Of a stretch of 64,000 bases of DNA, positions 12,478-22,700 are shown in pieces. The notes below the pieces were generated by a model. The model saw only the letters and a list, made by a program, of their open reading frames with translations, did not search any database and was not told the origin of the DNA. The first letter of the stretch is position 1; every line of letters starts with the position of its first letter. Both the position numbers and the translations under genes were made by a program. The stretch is from Triops longicaudatus (lineage: Eukaryota; Arthropoda; Branchiopoda; Notostraca; Triopsidae), in the NCBI GenBank assembly GCA_022885665.1, contig JAGQDJ010000116.1, positions 108,377 through 172,376 on the forward strand, given 5' to 3'.

Positions 12478-14352
12478 ATGTATACGGCTTTATTGATAGG
12501 CCTAACCAACTTGCCTGCCGTTACGACAATCTTCGTTAGAAGTCAATCCACTCAGGCTACGCCTCCTCCTGCTAAAGTAGCTATTCGCACATATCTGTGT
12601 TAGATTTGCTAAAGATGTGCATCTTCTCCCTAGACCAAATATGGACCCTTGAAAGACGAAGATCGCATCTTTACTAACTTGTATGGACGGCACGACTGGC
12701 GTTTGCAAGGAGCCCTTAAGCGAGGCGATTGGTACAAAACCAAGGAGATTCTTCTTAAAGGCCATGATTGGATTCTAAGTGCGATTTTAGTTGAAAACGA
12801 TCAATAACGAATACTATGTAATGATTACGTAATGACTTGACAGATGAGATCAAGAAATCTGGTCTGCGTGGGCGTGGTGGTGCTGGTTTTCCCACTGGAA
12901 TGAAATGGTCTTTCATGAATAAGCCTTCTGACGGCAGGCCCAAGTATTTGGTCGTAAATGCCGACGAAGGAGAACCGGGAACCTGCAAGGATCGAGAAAT
13001 CATGCGTCACGATCCCCACAAGCTGATTGAAGGCTGTTTAGTTGCTGGTAAAGCCATGGGAGCACGAGCTGCTTACATCTACATTCGTGGCGAGTTCTAC
13101 AACGAAGCTTCCAACATGCAAGCAGCCATTAATGAGGTATGTTAGAAACACTTCTTATAACCCACTTTCTTAAGTTTCGTTGTGTTTTTAAAGGCATACG
13201 CTGCGGGTTTGTTGGGCAAAAATGCCTGTGGTTCAGGTTATGACTTCGATGTGTTTATGCATCGTGGTGCTGGAGCCTACGTTTGTGGCGAAGAAACTTC
13301 CTTGATCGAATCTTTGGAAGGCAAACAAGGCAAACCCCGTCTTAAGCCCCCTTTCCCCGCTGATGTTGGTGTTTTCGGTTGCCCAACGACTGTTGCTAAT
13401 GTCGAAACGGTCGCTGTTGCACCGGTGAGGTCCCGTTTGAATTTCTTTGGGCTACTTAACGCAAAGCATCGTACCTTATGTAGACTATCTGCCGTCGTGG
13501 TGGTGACTGGTTCGCGTCCTTTGGTCGTACTCGTAACTCCGGGACAAAACTGTTCAACATTTCAGGTCATGTGAACAACCCTTGTACCGTTGAGGAGGAA
13601 ATGTCTATTCCTTTGAAGGAACTCATCGAGCGTCATGCTGGAGGTGTTATTGGCGGCTGGGATAATCTCTTAGCCGTTATTCCGGGTGGTTCTTCCACTC
13701 CTCTTCTGCCCAAAAAGTAAATTTTTACTTAACAAAGTTTTAACATTATTATTAATTTTCTTATTCGGTTAGACTCCTTAGACATTAGAGGATACTAAAA
13801 TATTTATGTTCATTTATTTTCCTACCTTACAGGATTTGCGAGGAGGTGTTGATGGACTTCGATAGCCTGATTGCCGCACAATCAGGTTTAGGCACCGCAG
13901 CTTTAATCGTGATGAACAAGCAAACGGATGTCATTTACGCCATTGCCCGGCTTGCTAAATTCTACAAACACGAATCGTGTGGACAGTGCACTCCATGCCG
14001 AGAAGGAACTGGGTGGATGAATACGATGATGTACAGATTTGGTGCGTATAAAGAGTTCGAATTAAAAAGAAGGTCTTGCTCATGGAAAGGTTTCTAGTCG
14101 AGGGTAAAGCACATCCAGATGAGATCGACATGCTCTGGGAAGTGAGCAAACAAATCGAAGGACACACGATTTGCGCATTGGGAGACGGTGCTGCATGGCC
14201 CGTACAAGTAAATTACTTTACTTTGCGATTTTGAGACATTTTGACAATAATGTGTACTTCATCAGGGCTTGATTCGCCATTTCCGACCCGAAATTGAGGC
14301 ACGAATGAAGCGCTATGCTGAAGAACATGGTAAAGTGGACGTTGCTTTGTAA
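12478..14352 (+). CDS. NDUFV1: NADH:ubiquinone oxidoreductase 51 kDa flavoprotein subunit (complex I)
   Basis: Eight exons: 12478-12576, 12634-12778, 12844-13136, 13194-13424, 13484-13716, 13833-14041, 14098-14207 and 14266-14352, giving about 468 residues (human 464). The first exon encodes a hydrophobic/basic mitochondrial presequence (MYTALLIGLTNLP, then VRSQST). The body has the FMN-binding GRGGAGFPTGMKWSF and the NADH-binding NADEGEPGTCKDRE. The 4Fe-4S (N3) ligands are in ESCGQCTPCREG, with the fourth cysteine in HTICALGDG. It is the electron-entry subunit of complex I: NADH to FMN to N3. All motifs are intact and in order. The second intron has a GTGCGA donor, slightly off consensus but required for frame. 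The gene ends tail-to-tail with DCTN4. Confidence 0.97.
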
Positions 14353-14795
14353 ACTGAAGGTTCCAGGTCAAACACACTCTTGTAGTTTGTAGATTCTAAG
14401 CCTCATTTGGAGTGAATGTAAAATACAAGTATACCTAATAATGAGTGTTGACATTTATTTTATTTGCGTTTGTGCACACCGCAGTTAGGCAATTCGAAAA
14501 GGAATACGAGAGCGACTCATAAATCAAAGAAAAACAAAAAAGATGACTGATTATTTCAGTCAACGGATAACGGGTTAGGTGCTTAACTGAAAATCCCATG
14601 TTTTTAATTGTCTATCGCGAAAAGTGTATTATAGGTTGAATACATGAGGCAAAAATCCACCAGATAACTTACCGTTTGTATACAGTAAAGCTGCAGTGCA
14701 AAGAGTGTACACATTTTCTCAGAAAGACTGACATTTAGCTAGATATATTAGCGCATAAGCAGCTAGCTGAAGTAGTCCAAACAAATCAAATAAAA
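14353..14795. other. Shared 3' flank of NDUFV1 and DCTN4
   Basis: Convergent gene ends 443 bp apart. No coding sequence is seen. A minus-strand AATAAA (plus-strand TTTATT at about 14454-14459) could serve DCTN4. No canonical plus-strand signal was found close to NDUFV1. Confidence 0.5.
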
Positions 14796-16735
14796 CTATG
14801 TTTTAACGTGCAGGAAAACAGGCACATAAATATCAACTGGAGCAGGTGGAGAATCCCTGGTTTCGAAACCAGCTTTCGTAGTGGAATACTGCAGAAGCAA
14901 ACCTACAGTTACAATATCTCCGGCTTTCTCCGCTTCTTCGGGTGACAACGTTACAGGTGCCGAAAGAACAACCTTGTTTCCTTTACGCCAAACCACAGCT
15001 CTAAATACCCCATACAAATTAGTTTAATTTATCTACGTGAAAGAGGAAAGCGGAGTACTTGGGATCGTCTTTGAGAGAGACAACGGAATGCATCTCATAT
15101 TCGGCTAAGTCGTCGCGTGCAGGCAGTTGGATAGCCTCACTAGGAAGTTGAATTTCACCATGGAAAGCAGTGTTTTGGACTATACGCCACGTCTCTTGCC
15201 AAACTATGGATGGATCGATCTTCGATTCCTGCTCATACATTAAAGCAAAAGATAATTCACTGTCAGAATAAATAAGAACAAGGTCTCGAATACCTTAGCT
15301 TTCTCAGCTTCGATACGAGTCGCTATAGGTTCAATTAAGTCAGGTATAGACTTCAGAGACAGCAGCTTCACTTGAGTTGGAAACTGGCTACGGTTACACA
15401 GACGTATCTGGACATCCCATGTTTGCCCTTTAACGTAGGGTGGAATCTTGAAAATCATTACCTCAGGGACATGATAACTAAATTATGGACAGTTAAGACG
15501 ACTACACACTAGCAAGTAGTTCAAACGTACTATCCTCCGAGATGAATTTTAAACTTGGTGGAATTCGAGTTATACTCTGGCTTGCTCAAGTTGTGCTCGC
15601 AAGAACGACACCGTTGTGAGCGTCGAATGAGAAGCTGATTATGCACGGGTAACAAATTCTTGTTATTTTGCAACTCAGGCTGAACCAAACGTTGTTCAAT
15701 GGTTGCCACTACAGTAAACCATTGCATCAGTAGCTTAATGACAACTATCATTCAAAATTACCAGATTCTAGGTTAAGAGCCTGAGTGAAAAACTCCTGAT
15801 CCAGTTCGTCAAAAACTTCTGTAGCTTGAGAAGGCTGAACTGCTGCAACTTTTGGTAGCTCTCTTTTATTTAAGCTTAGAGACGAATTTAAAGAGACCGT
15901 AGTCCTTTTTCGAGTCAATGCTGGAAGGCTGTACTTATCCTGCAAAATTAGAAACTTAATTTAAACCTTATAAGCATCAGAACATGTTACCGCTGAAAAG
16001 CTGAGATAGTTGCTACGGCGTCTGATTTGCTTCTTTTGCTCCTTTTCTGCTTTCTCATACTGAGCCCAACTCCTGTAATGCTCCAGTAGAAGAGAAATAC
16101 GTTGGGCATCGGGATTATCGTATTCTCCCCAGTTATTCGTACTCGCTAAAAACATTAAATAAATAAATAAATAGGTTAACGGTCAGAGACAGTTTTTGTT
16201 CATTCTCCCCATCTCCGTTCACCTGTCAACTGGTCTGGCATTCCCGAATCCCGCGAAGTCCAACGACAAAAGCCACAAGCCAAATAATACATTTTTTTCG
16301 GTATCAATTTAGTAGGCTCTTCGAGACTTGGGACTTGAATCGTTGTCGCTCGCGTAACTAAAGTATGCTGGCAGCATGGACACTGGAAGCACTTTACGCA
16401 TCTGTAGATGCCCAAGAACAATTTTATACATTTATTTTACAGTAGGGAACAATTCATTACCGATTCTTTCTAGATTTAGCTTCAGATGGTGGCATATTCT
16501 CCATGCAGTTTGGGCAATAATGCGTATCGACCTGTACACCACATTAATTACTAATATATTTGGTTGTTCTAAAGCAAACTTATGCATTAGTAATAAGTTT
16601 GCTTACTTCATGGAAAACGCAGTCCCCACATTTCAGTGAAAGACAGTGTCTGCAGAAATAAACTTTACATAAAGGTTTAGCTTGTCCACATGAGCATAAA
16701 TACTGCACCAATTCTGACTGAAATAGCTCAGCCAT
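14796..16735 (-). CDS. DCTN4: Dynactin subunit 4 (p62)
   Basis: Nine exons: 16607-16735, 16461-16531, 16223-16401, 15991-16145, 15762-15939, 15531-15708, 15294-15477, 15059-15228 and 14796-15000, giving 482 residues (human 460). The cysteine-rich N-terminus matches DCTN4: YFCRHCLSLKCGDCVFHEVD, HYCPNCMENMP, CVKCFQCPCCQHTL and YYLACGFCRWTSRDSGM. SDKYSLP, a second CRSCEHNLSKPEYN cluster and VPEVMIFKIP follow. The protein sits at the pointed end of the dynactin shoulder/Arp filament and helps link dynein to cargo (family knowledge). The last intron is only 58 bp; the next possible donor would break the frame, while this one yields DDPKAVVWRKGNK, aligned with DDPDIIAFRKANK in human. Confidence 0.95.
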
Positions 16736-17401
16736 AGCTAAATTGTCTAATTTATCCTTAAACTAATAAAAACACGAACAGCCTGAGTGTTTCGCTAGAC
16801 ATCACACTCCACCCCACCCATGTAGCCCTGCCCAGCTCCGCCTGTACACGTTCATAACTTTCGCGGGAAAGCTTGAAGCCCTGGTCTACGGAAGCTTCGA
16901 GAGGACAAAATTTGGTTTCATTGATTTCAACTCGGATATATCTTTCTTGTCGAGATTTTCTCCGCTCGGCACTTCATCTTTTCCAAATGCAAATATTCTG
17001 TCGGGCTGTCCATGTTCATTGTAATGTTTGCAGATTTACTCGAGACAAACTTTCATTGAAGAGGACTCTTCAATGAATGCTGTTCACTCTACGGTATTAT
17101 ATGCTCACGTTCCAGCTTTTCTAGGCCGTAAAGCAAACGTTCTCTACGAGTTCTACGAAAAGCGAGGTATTTATTAGAACGCTTTAGACCCCAGCAAATT
17201 GAGCTTTAAAAGTCAACGTTGATATGTCTGTGTACATCACTTGCACCTCACATCGTCTGAAAAATTGGGAATCCAACGTGTGTATTTTAGTTTTTCTGCC
17301 CTGCAAGGGCTCCTTTATCAGGTTCTAATTGTGGATGTTCCCTTCGGCTTCAAAAATCGCTTTTTTTGGGGGGCAGTAACGGACTAAAACAGTGCAATAA
17401 A
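16736..17401. other. Intergenic upstream of DCTN4
   Basis: DCTN4 promoter region plus several hundred bases with no recognisable gene. A short plus-strand frame at 16873-17076 has no family signal. No repeat or RNA gene was seen. Confidence 0.4.
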
Positions 17402-17560
17402 CTACTTGCTCATATGTAAACGGTTCACAGTCTTCGGATTACTTGCGCTCGTGCAACCAAGGTCCCCCTTTTTTACACTCCATCCGCGTTCTTGACTGTC
17501 TTCGATTTGAATCTGCGCTGCCCGATCAAGGTCCATGTTATACGTAGCTTCGTCAGTCAT
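17402..17560 (-). CDS. Small hydrophilic protein, possibly a diverged SMP-repeat relative
   Basis: A 52-residue frame starts at ATG 17558-17560. Its centre, DRAAQIQIEDSQERGWSVKKG, can be aligned loosely with the SMP repeat of the gene at 18151-18644 (ETASKIQSETARQHGGQIPK): shared A-x-x-IQ, an acidic-S-x-x-RG/HG turn and x-P/K-K spacing. A splice-acceptor-like CTTACAG lies just upstream, so the true start may lie in another exon. It is on the same strand and 600 bp from the SMP gene. It may be a degenerate copy or a chance frame; I cannot decide from sequence alone. Confidence 0.3.
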   Translation of the reverse strand: MTDEATYNMDLDRAAQIQIEDSQERGWSVKKGDLGCTSASNPKTVNRLHMSK

Positions 17561-18150
17561 ATGGCACTGTAAGCGAGGAACTTGAACCACTTGTGTATGT
17601 TGCTGGGGCTTTTCTTATAGAAAACCAAACGCTAGCTTTAAATTATACACGGTAAGAAAAGTCCCCCATCTTTCGGGAGAAAAAAGGAGCCAGTTTTCTT
17701 TTTTTTAATACCAAAAAAAATTCTGGGTCTCCCATGCTACACTGGTATACACAACCCTCAGAAATTCGTATTTATTGAAAGCCACAAAAAGTATTATGTA
17801 ATTCCAGAATAAGGTTTATCAGCGCCATTAACTAGTAATTCTAATTCTTCGTTTTTGAATACTAAATTACATAACCTATGTTTAATAAAATACATAATTT
17901 CGAAATATAAACCCTATTTTTTATAAAAATATTTCCTCTAAAAGTACACTTACTACTGAGTATAAGCACAGCATTAATGCATTAAATACAGATATATAAA
18001 ACAAGGAAAAGGATGTAACTTTTGATTTCCATGTATTCCAACAACACAAACAATTCCCAACTGGCATGTCGTGAGTACAGGATCCTTTACTCATTTCAAG
18101 AACTGCCACTTGGGTTTAACGAAAACGTGGACGAGACATAGTGGGAAACA
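17561..18150. other. Intergenic between the small hydrophilic genes
   Basis: Mostly AT-rich DNA forming the 3' flank of the SMP gene. A 57-residue minus-strand frame (about 17921-18094, starting MSKGSCTHDMPVG, then hydrophobic) is open, but nothing else supports it. Confidence 0.35.
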
Positions 18151-18644
18151 CTATGCATTGCGGGGCAAGTTAGTGGCAGCCTTCACGTCCTGCTCGCTAA
18201 TTCCAATGCTTGCCTTTTTGTCCGCTACAGACTATCGTAAACATTTGTATAGCTTCCGATATCTCATTTATTTATCAAGTGTTACTTGTGCTAGAGCTGC
18301 ATAACTATCTTTGGGAATCTGTCCACCGTGCTGCCGTGCCGTTTCGCTTTGGATTTTGCTGGCTGTTTCTTTGTCGATTTCTAGAACATCTTTATCTTGA
18401 ATAACGGGGCCCGCGTTTGGGTTTATGCCCGGGTTAAGTTCCGTTTTATCTGCGACGGACTGCAGCACACCCGACAATTCAGAAAACCGTGGAGAAAAAC
18501 GCAACGTTACATGAACGATATCGTTACCTGTGCAAGTGCTGCAACGCTATCCTTCGGAATCGTTCCTCCATGTTGTCGAGCCGTTTCACTTTGCAGCCGA
18601 CTGGCTGTTTCCTTGTCAATGTTGGTAACGTGTGGTTCGTTCAT
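18151..18644 (-). CDS. SMP-domain (group 6 LEA-like) protein with two repeats
   Basis: Three exons, 18528-18644, 18286-18459 and 18151-18231, all joined in phase 0, encode 123 residues. Repeat 1 (residues about 8-45) reads NIDKETASRLQSETARQHGG, then TIPKDSVAALAQSVADK. Repeat 2 (about 67-102) is IDKETASKIQSETARQHGG, then QIPKDSYAALAQSVADK. Each matches the plant/fungal seed maturation protein (SMP) motif D-A-x-x-IQS-x-x-AR-x-x-GG-x-x-PK-x-S-x-AA-x-AQS-A. Introns fall at the same point after both LAQ segments, so the repeats arose by exon duplication. The protein is hydrophilic, without signal peptide or cysteines. SMP proteins are group 6 LEA proteins linked to desiccation and dormancy; among animals one is known in brine shrimp. 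The last acceptor (GATAG) is chosen because it restores SVADK. Confidence 0.8.
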
Positions 18645-19019
18645 GTTGAGTTGCTCCACTCGGAAGTGCAATTGCCATACTTCTATGTACGACACCTTCT
18701 TTTATGCATGCAAGGAACGCCGAAAGAAAATGGCGGACGATGTTAAATCGTTGAAATCGCTAAGAATTCCACGCCTCCCTCGGACCAACGTCTAGGGCCA
18801 TTCATGTTGGGAATAACGCTTCTTAGAACTGGCAAATGAGCAATACTATAAATGCTCCATTGAGCTGTCTACAGGATGAGAAGGTTCTAGTTCTGATCAA
18901 TGTTTTTCTACTCGTCTTTTGTCCCGGCATTAACAATACATGTTCTCGGATTAAAAACGAGTTAGTGTATTTAAAATTATAAAGTGAACAGGACAAATGT
19001 ACACGGTATCCTCGTTGTG

Positions 19020-19307
19020 TTACGGCGGCCTCGTATCCAGGCCAGCTTCTTTGCTTGCTTTAAGGAAGTAGTCGGCTTGATCTACAGGTGTGTCAAAGTT
19101 TTCATTACGATCAGCTGACTGGAAACAAAACAAGTATTACTATTTTTTTATTTTTAACGGAATATTGCAAAGCACATTAATCACCTGCGATCGCGTTCCA
19201 TAACTACCTGTATCTCTAGAATCCCCACGTGATCGCATACCTTCGGATACGCTGTGTCGGGCGGTCCGTTTGTCCATATCTTTTAAATTGCTACGTAAAC
19301 TACTCAT
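19020..19307 (-). CDS. Small hydrophilic protein of unknown function next to the SMP gene
   Basis: Two exons, 19185-19307 and 19020-19118, encode 73 residues. I do not recognise a family. The N-terminal exon is Arg/Ser-rich (MSSLRSNLKDMDKRTARHS, RSRGDSRDTGSYGTRS). The second exon is acidic/helical (SADRNENFDTPVDQADYFLK, ending KEAGLDTRPP). There is no signal peptide, cysteine or membrane segment; it looks largely disordered. Consensus splice sites (CAG/GTGATT and CCAG) and the ATG context support a real gene. It lies 376 bp upstream of the SMP gene on the same strand, so it could share regulation with it. Confidence 0.55.
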
Positions 19308-19779
19308 GACTTTTGTTTGGATTTGGTTTCTCTATACAACCCTTTGGTCTCTGACCTGTACTGTACTTTCGGAAATGCCTTTAAATTCACCCCCGTTTCC
19401 TTCTTTATACGACGACCTCGTCAACGTTGCTACCTGAAACACGTTTCGTGGAAAGAGAAAGGGCATACCAAGAACTCTCTTGTCACTACACATGAGGATA
19501 GGTGAGCATAAATATTTATTAAAGCAACAGGAAAGCAACAAAATTTGAAACTTAAAAATAACCTAACAAGTTCGTGTGCGGAATTTCTCGTTAAACAACC
19601 TGAGGGGGTGGAGTGGAAGGTGAAAGGAATAACTGGGTATAGAAGGCCGGCTCGGTCAGACGAGACCGGTACCGGTGAACCATTTCCTGGATTTTCAGCT
19701 TTCTTCTCACATGGGGTGGATGATATCTAGGTAAAATAAATTATGTACTTTTTACACTTTGGATCGAAAAAACAGAAAT
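19308..19779. other. Short intergenic stretch downstream of RALGAPB
   Basis: Contains the 3' flank of RALGAPB and the promoter of the small gene at 19020-19307. No additional gene or repeat is seen. Confidence 0.4.
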
Positions 19780-22700
19780 TTACTGTTCATAATCCAAACG
19801 CCGTCTCTTAGCCATATTCAACGCTGTTTGACGTACAAGTTGACTCAGAGCGCGCCGCGGTACAACCATTCCGTCAATTAGAGGAGTAGCTAAGGTCATC
19901 CTGGTCAAAGAAATTTAAGACGTTTCAAGAATGAGAAACGCACGTAATTAAAATAGTAATAGTAATAATAAAAAGGGAAGGAAAAAGGAGGCGTCATTAC
20001 TTTCCTGTAGGGCCTTGTAAGTGGATACGGAACAGTCCGCTTTGCAACGGATGAATAATAATAACAAAGCAATCCTTATCAGGCCCCACCAAGGAGCTCG
20101 TTTCCAGCCCCGTAGAAGTTTCCAACAGCAAATCTCCTGGGAAAGTTTTTTCCCCCCCACAAGTTAGTCTTCTATACTTATTGCAGAGGTGACATATAAA
20201 GTGTTACCTATGGGTAACGAAGGCATGTCTTCCAGGCTCTCTAACCACAGAACCAAGATTTTCACTTCGAGATGTACAGCCGTTGACGAGCCTTTGCTCG
20301 ATTTTTTCCTTTGATTAGCGTCAGCCGGGGTGCCTTCAGGCGCGGGTTCGACTTGAGGCGCTACATTAAGCGAAAACGCGCGAGGTTTATCTGGCAAAGA
20401 AGCTTTATGCACTGGCAATGAAAGCCGTTCAGCGGCATGACGATCGAAGCTCGCAGTTAACCCTTCTGATTCAATTGGCAGCTCAGCTTTCGGGGCTGGT
20501 ACAATGAAAGCTACTTCGGACACGGCATCGGCCCAGTATAGCACTTGGGATTCGCCATTATATAAAGAGCCTCCGTGAGGCGAAGCCGAAAAGGGGTCAT
20601 AGGTCTCGTCGTCGTCCTTGGTATCTTCACTAAGAGAGACGTCGGGCGACTCGAGGCGCGTCCAGGAAGATGACACATGGCCTGTCCAGCCTGTATGCTT
20701 CCGAACTCGTACTGGATAGCCCAGTGACAGCAAAAATTCCAAAAAGTAGGAATGAACATTGGACGAAGATGTCTATTAGAAAGTAATTACTCAGCAAATT
20801 GCACAACAGTTTGATCTGTACAACATTTACCACATTATTCAAGATTTCTTCGGCAGATTTCTGTCCAGCTCTGACGTAGAACAAATGCACTGTGTCGTGT
20901 GTTCTACAACCTGTGGTATCCAAAGCTTCCAAATCTGCCGCAAAACCCGGAACAGTCGAATCCAACGCTACCAAAGGTGGTACGGGTGACGATAAGACAT
21001 CCTACAAAAAAAATGCCCTTAATACTGTCTGAGTAGAATTTTGTAACCAACTTACGTGTAGCGCTTCCAAGGAAAGCAAACCAAAGTGAGACAGGAATAA
21101 ACGCGCGGTTTGGAATTCCTGACACGAGAGAGGCGGCTGACATTCCCAATCTTCGTCTTCCTCTTGGACTTGAGATTCAGGTATCTGGGCTTCAAGTGAG
21201 CTCTGTGTCTCCATAATTCGGCTCAACTGCTCGATTTCTGAACTCAGATGAGGATCCGCGATTACTGCTGCGTCCAGACTGGGAATGGACTTATCCCTAA
21301 AAAAATAAATTTAAGAAAATCAGTAAATTAATAATAACAATCTTCTCATTACAGGTTCCATAAAAAATAACGTAGTGAACAATAACGACAATTCTACGTT
21401 GCTACTAAAATAAAAAGTAAAAAGAAAAAAGTTTAAAACGCAAGACAAAAATTTCGTGGATAGGTACAAAATTTACATTAATATTTGGAAAGTCAGAGCA
21501 AAGACGTAAAAAAGGACACAGAATAGGAAAGGATATAGGACAGTGTAATTTTTCGCTATCACACTTCCAAAAGTAAGATGCAGCACTTACGCTAAGCAGG
21601 GGCGTATGCACTCTACACCATCTGGAAATAGCTTGGGCATAACCTGTGAGCGGGGACCTTGTTCAAACAAGGGTAATGGGCGTCCTGGATTAGTAGTTGA
21701 GCCCCGAGCTTCCGATCGAGATCTGTGACGAGGCAAATGTCGAAGCTGGAAGGTCCAAGCTTGACGTCCAAAAGCTCCTCGAATGACAACCGTCACAGTT
21801 GGCTGGGGATCTGATACACAGGAAAATGTTTTATCATCAGCAAGAAAATATATTGTGAAATTTTAGGCTGACTTGAAAATGTGACATGGCAGTTGACGAT
21901 GTCAAAGGATACGAAAAAAATTGGGATACAAACCTTGATCGTTTCCCAACGGGTCTTCTAGAATTGATAGTATGGTTGTCCCTTCCATGACGTAGTACCT
22001 GAATTTTCTCACAGCTAAATCTTTGGTTAGTGGAGTTCCGTCCCAGGTGTTGCACTGCTGAAGGAGAGCAATCTCTTCTAACTGAGAAGACAACGATTCA
22101 GCGCCGCAAGGCGAAGGAAAATATCCAGCCTAAGTAGCACAATACGTTATGTGAGAGCTACTCCCGAAAAATGTATGCTATGCAATTTTACTTGTTCAAT
22201 CACGAAAGTTAACAAGGCTTCCGCCGCATCGCGTACTCTAAGCGACACCGGTTTCAGCTCTTTTTCATGTTTTAATCGTGGAATTTCACCTGGTCTACCC
22301 TGTAATTGCCATTCAAAGAAGACCAAATATGGTACAAAACTATCCGTAATAGCAATGTTATAAAAAGTGTATTGATTACTTGAGATTTTGTCCCTGAAAT
22401 GCCCAGTTCCAACACTTGCAACAACGTATCCAAAACTTCTTTATCCTTAAGTAAATCCGGGTGTTGCAGAACCCAAACACTGCAACAGTGTAGAGCCGCT
22501 ACTATCGACGAATGCAAATCACGCGAATGAGCAGGTGGTGGTCGAGAACACTGCGAAACTATGTAGTCACACAGCCATCGAACCGTTCTCTTACATTCCA
22601 AACCATCTGTGAAATCTGTATGTCTCAATGCGTAGCATGAAAATATGCGCACTTTACCGTGTTCAGACAAGGGAGCTCGCGCCAAACCAGCTAGTAACTC

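Noticed and set aside
17921..18094. 57-codon hydrophobic minus-strand frame downstream of the SMP gene
   Set aside because: AT-rich 3' flank can encode such a frame by chance; no supporting signal.
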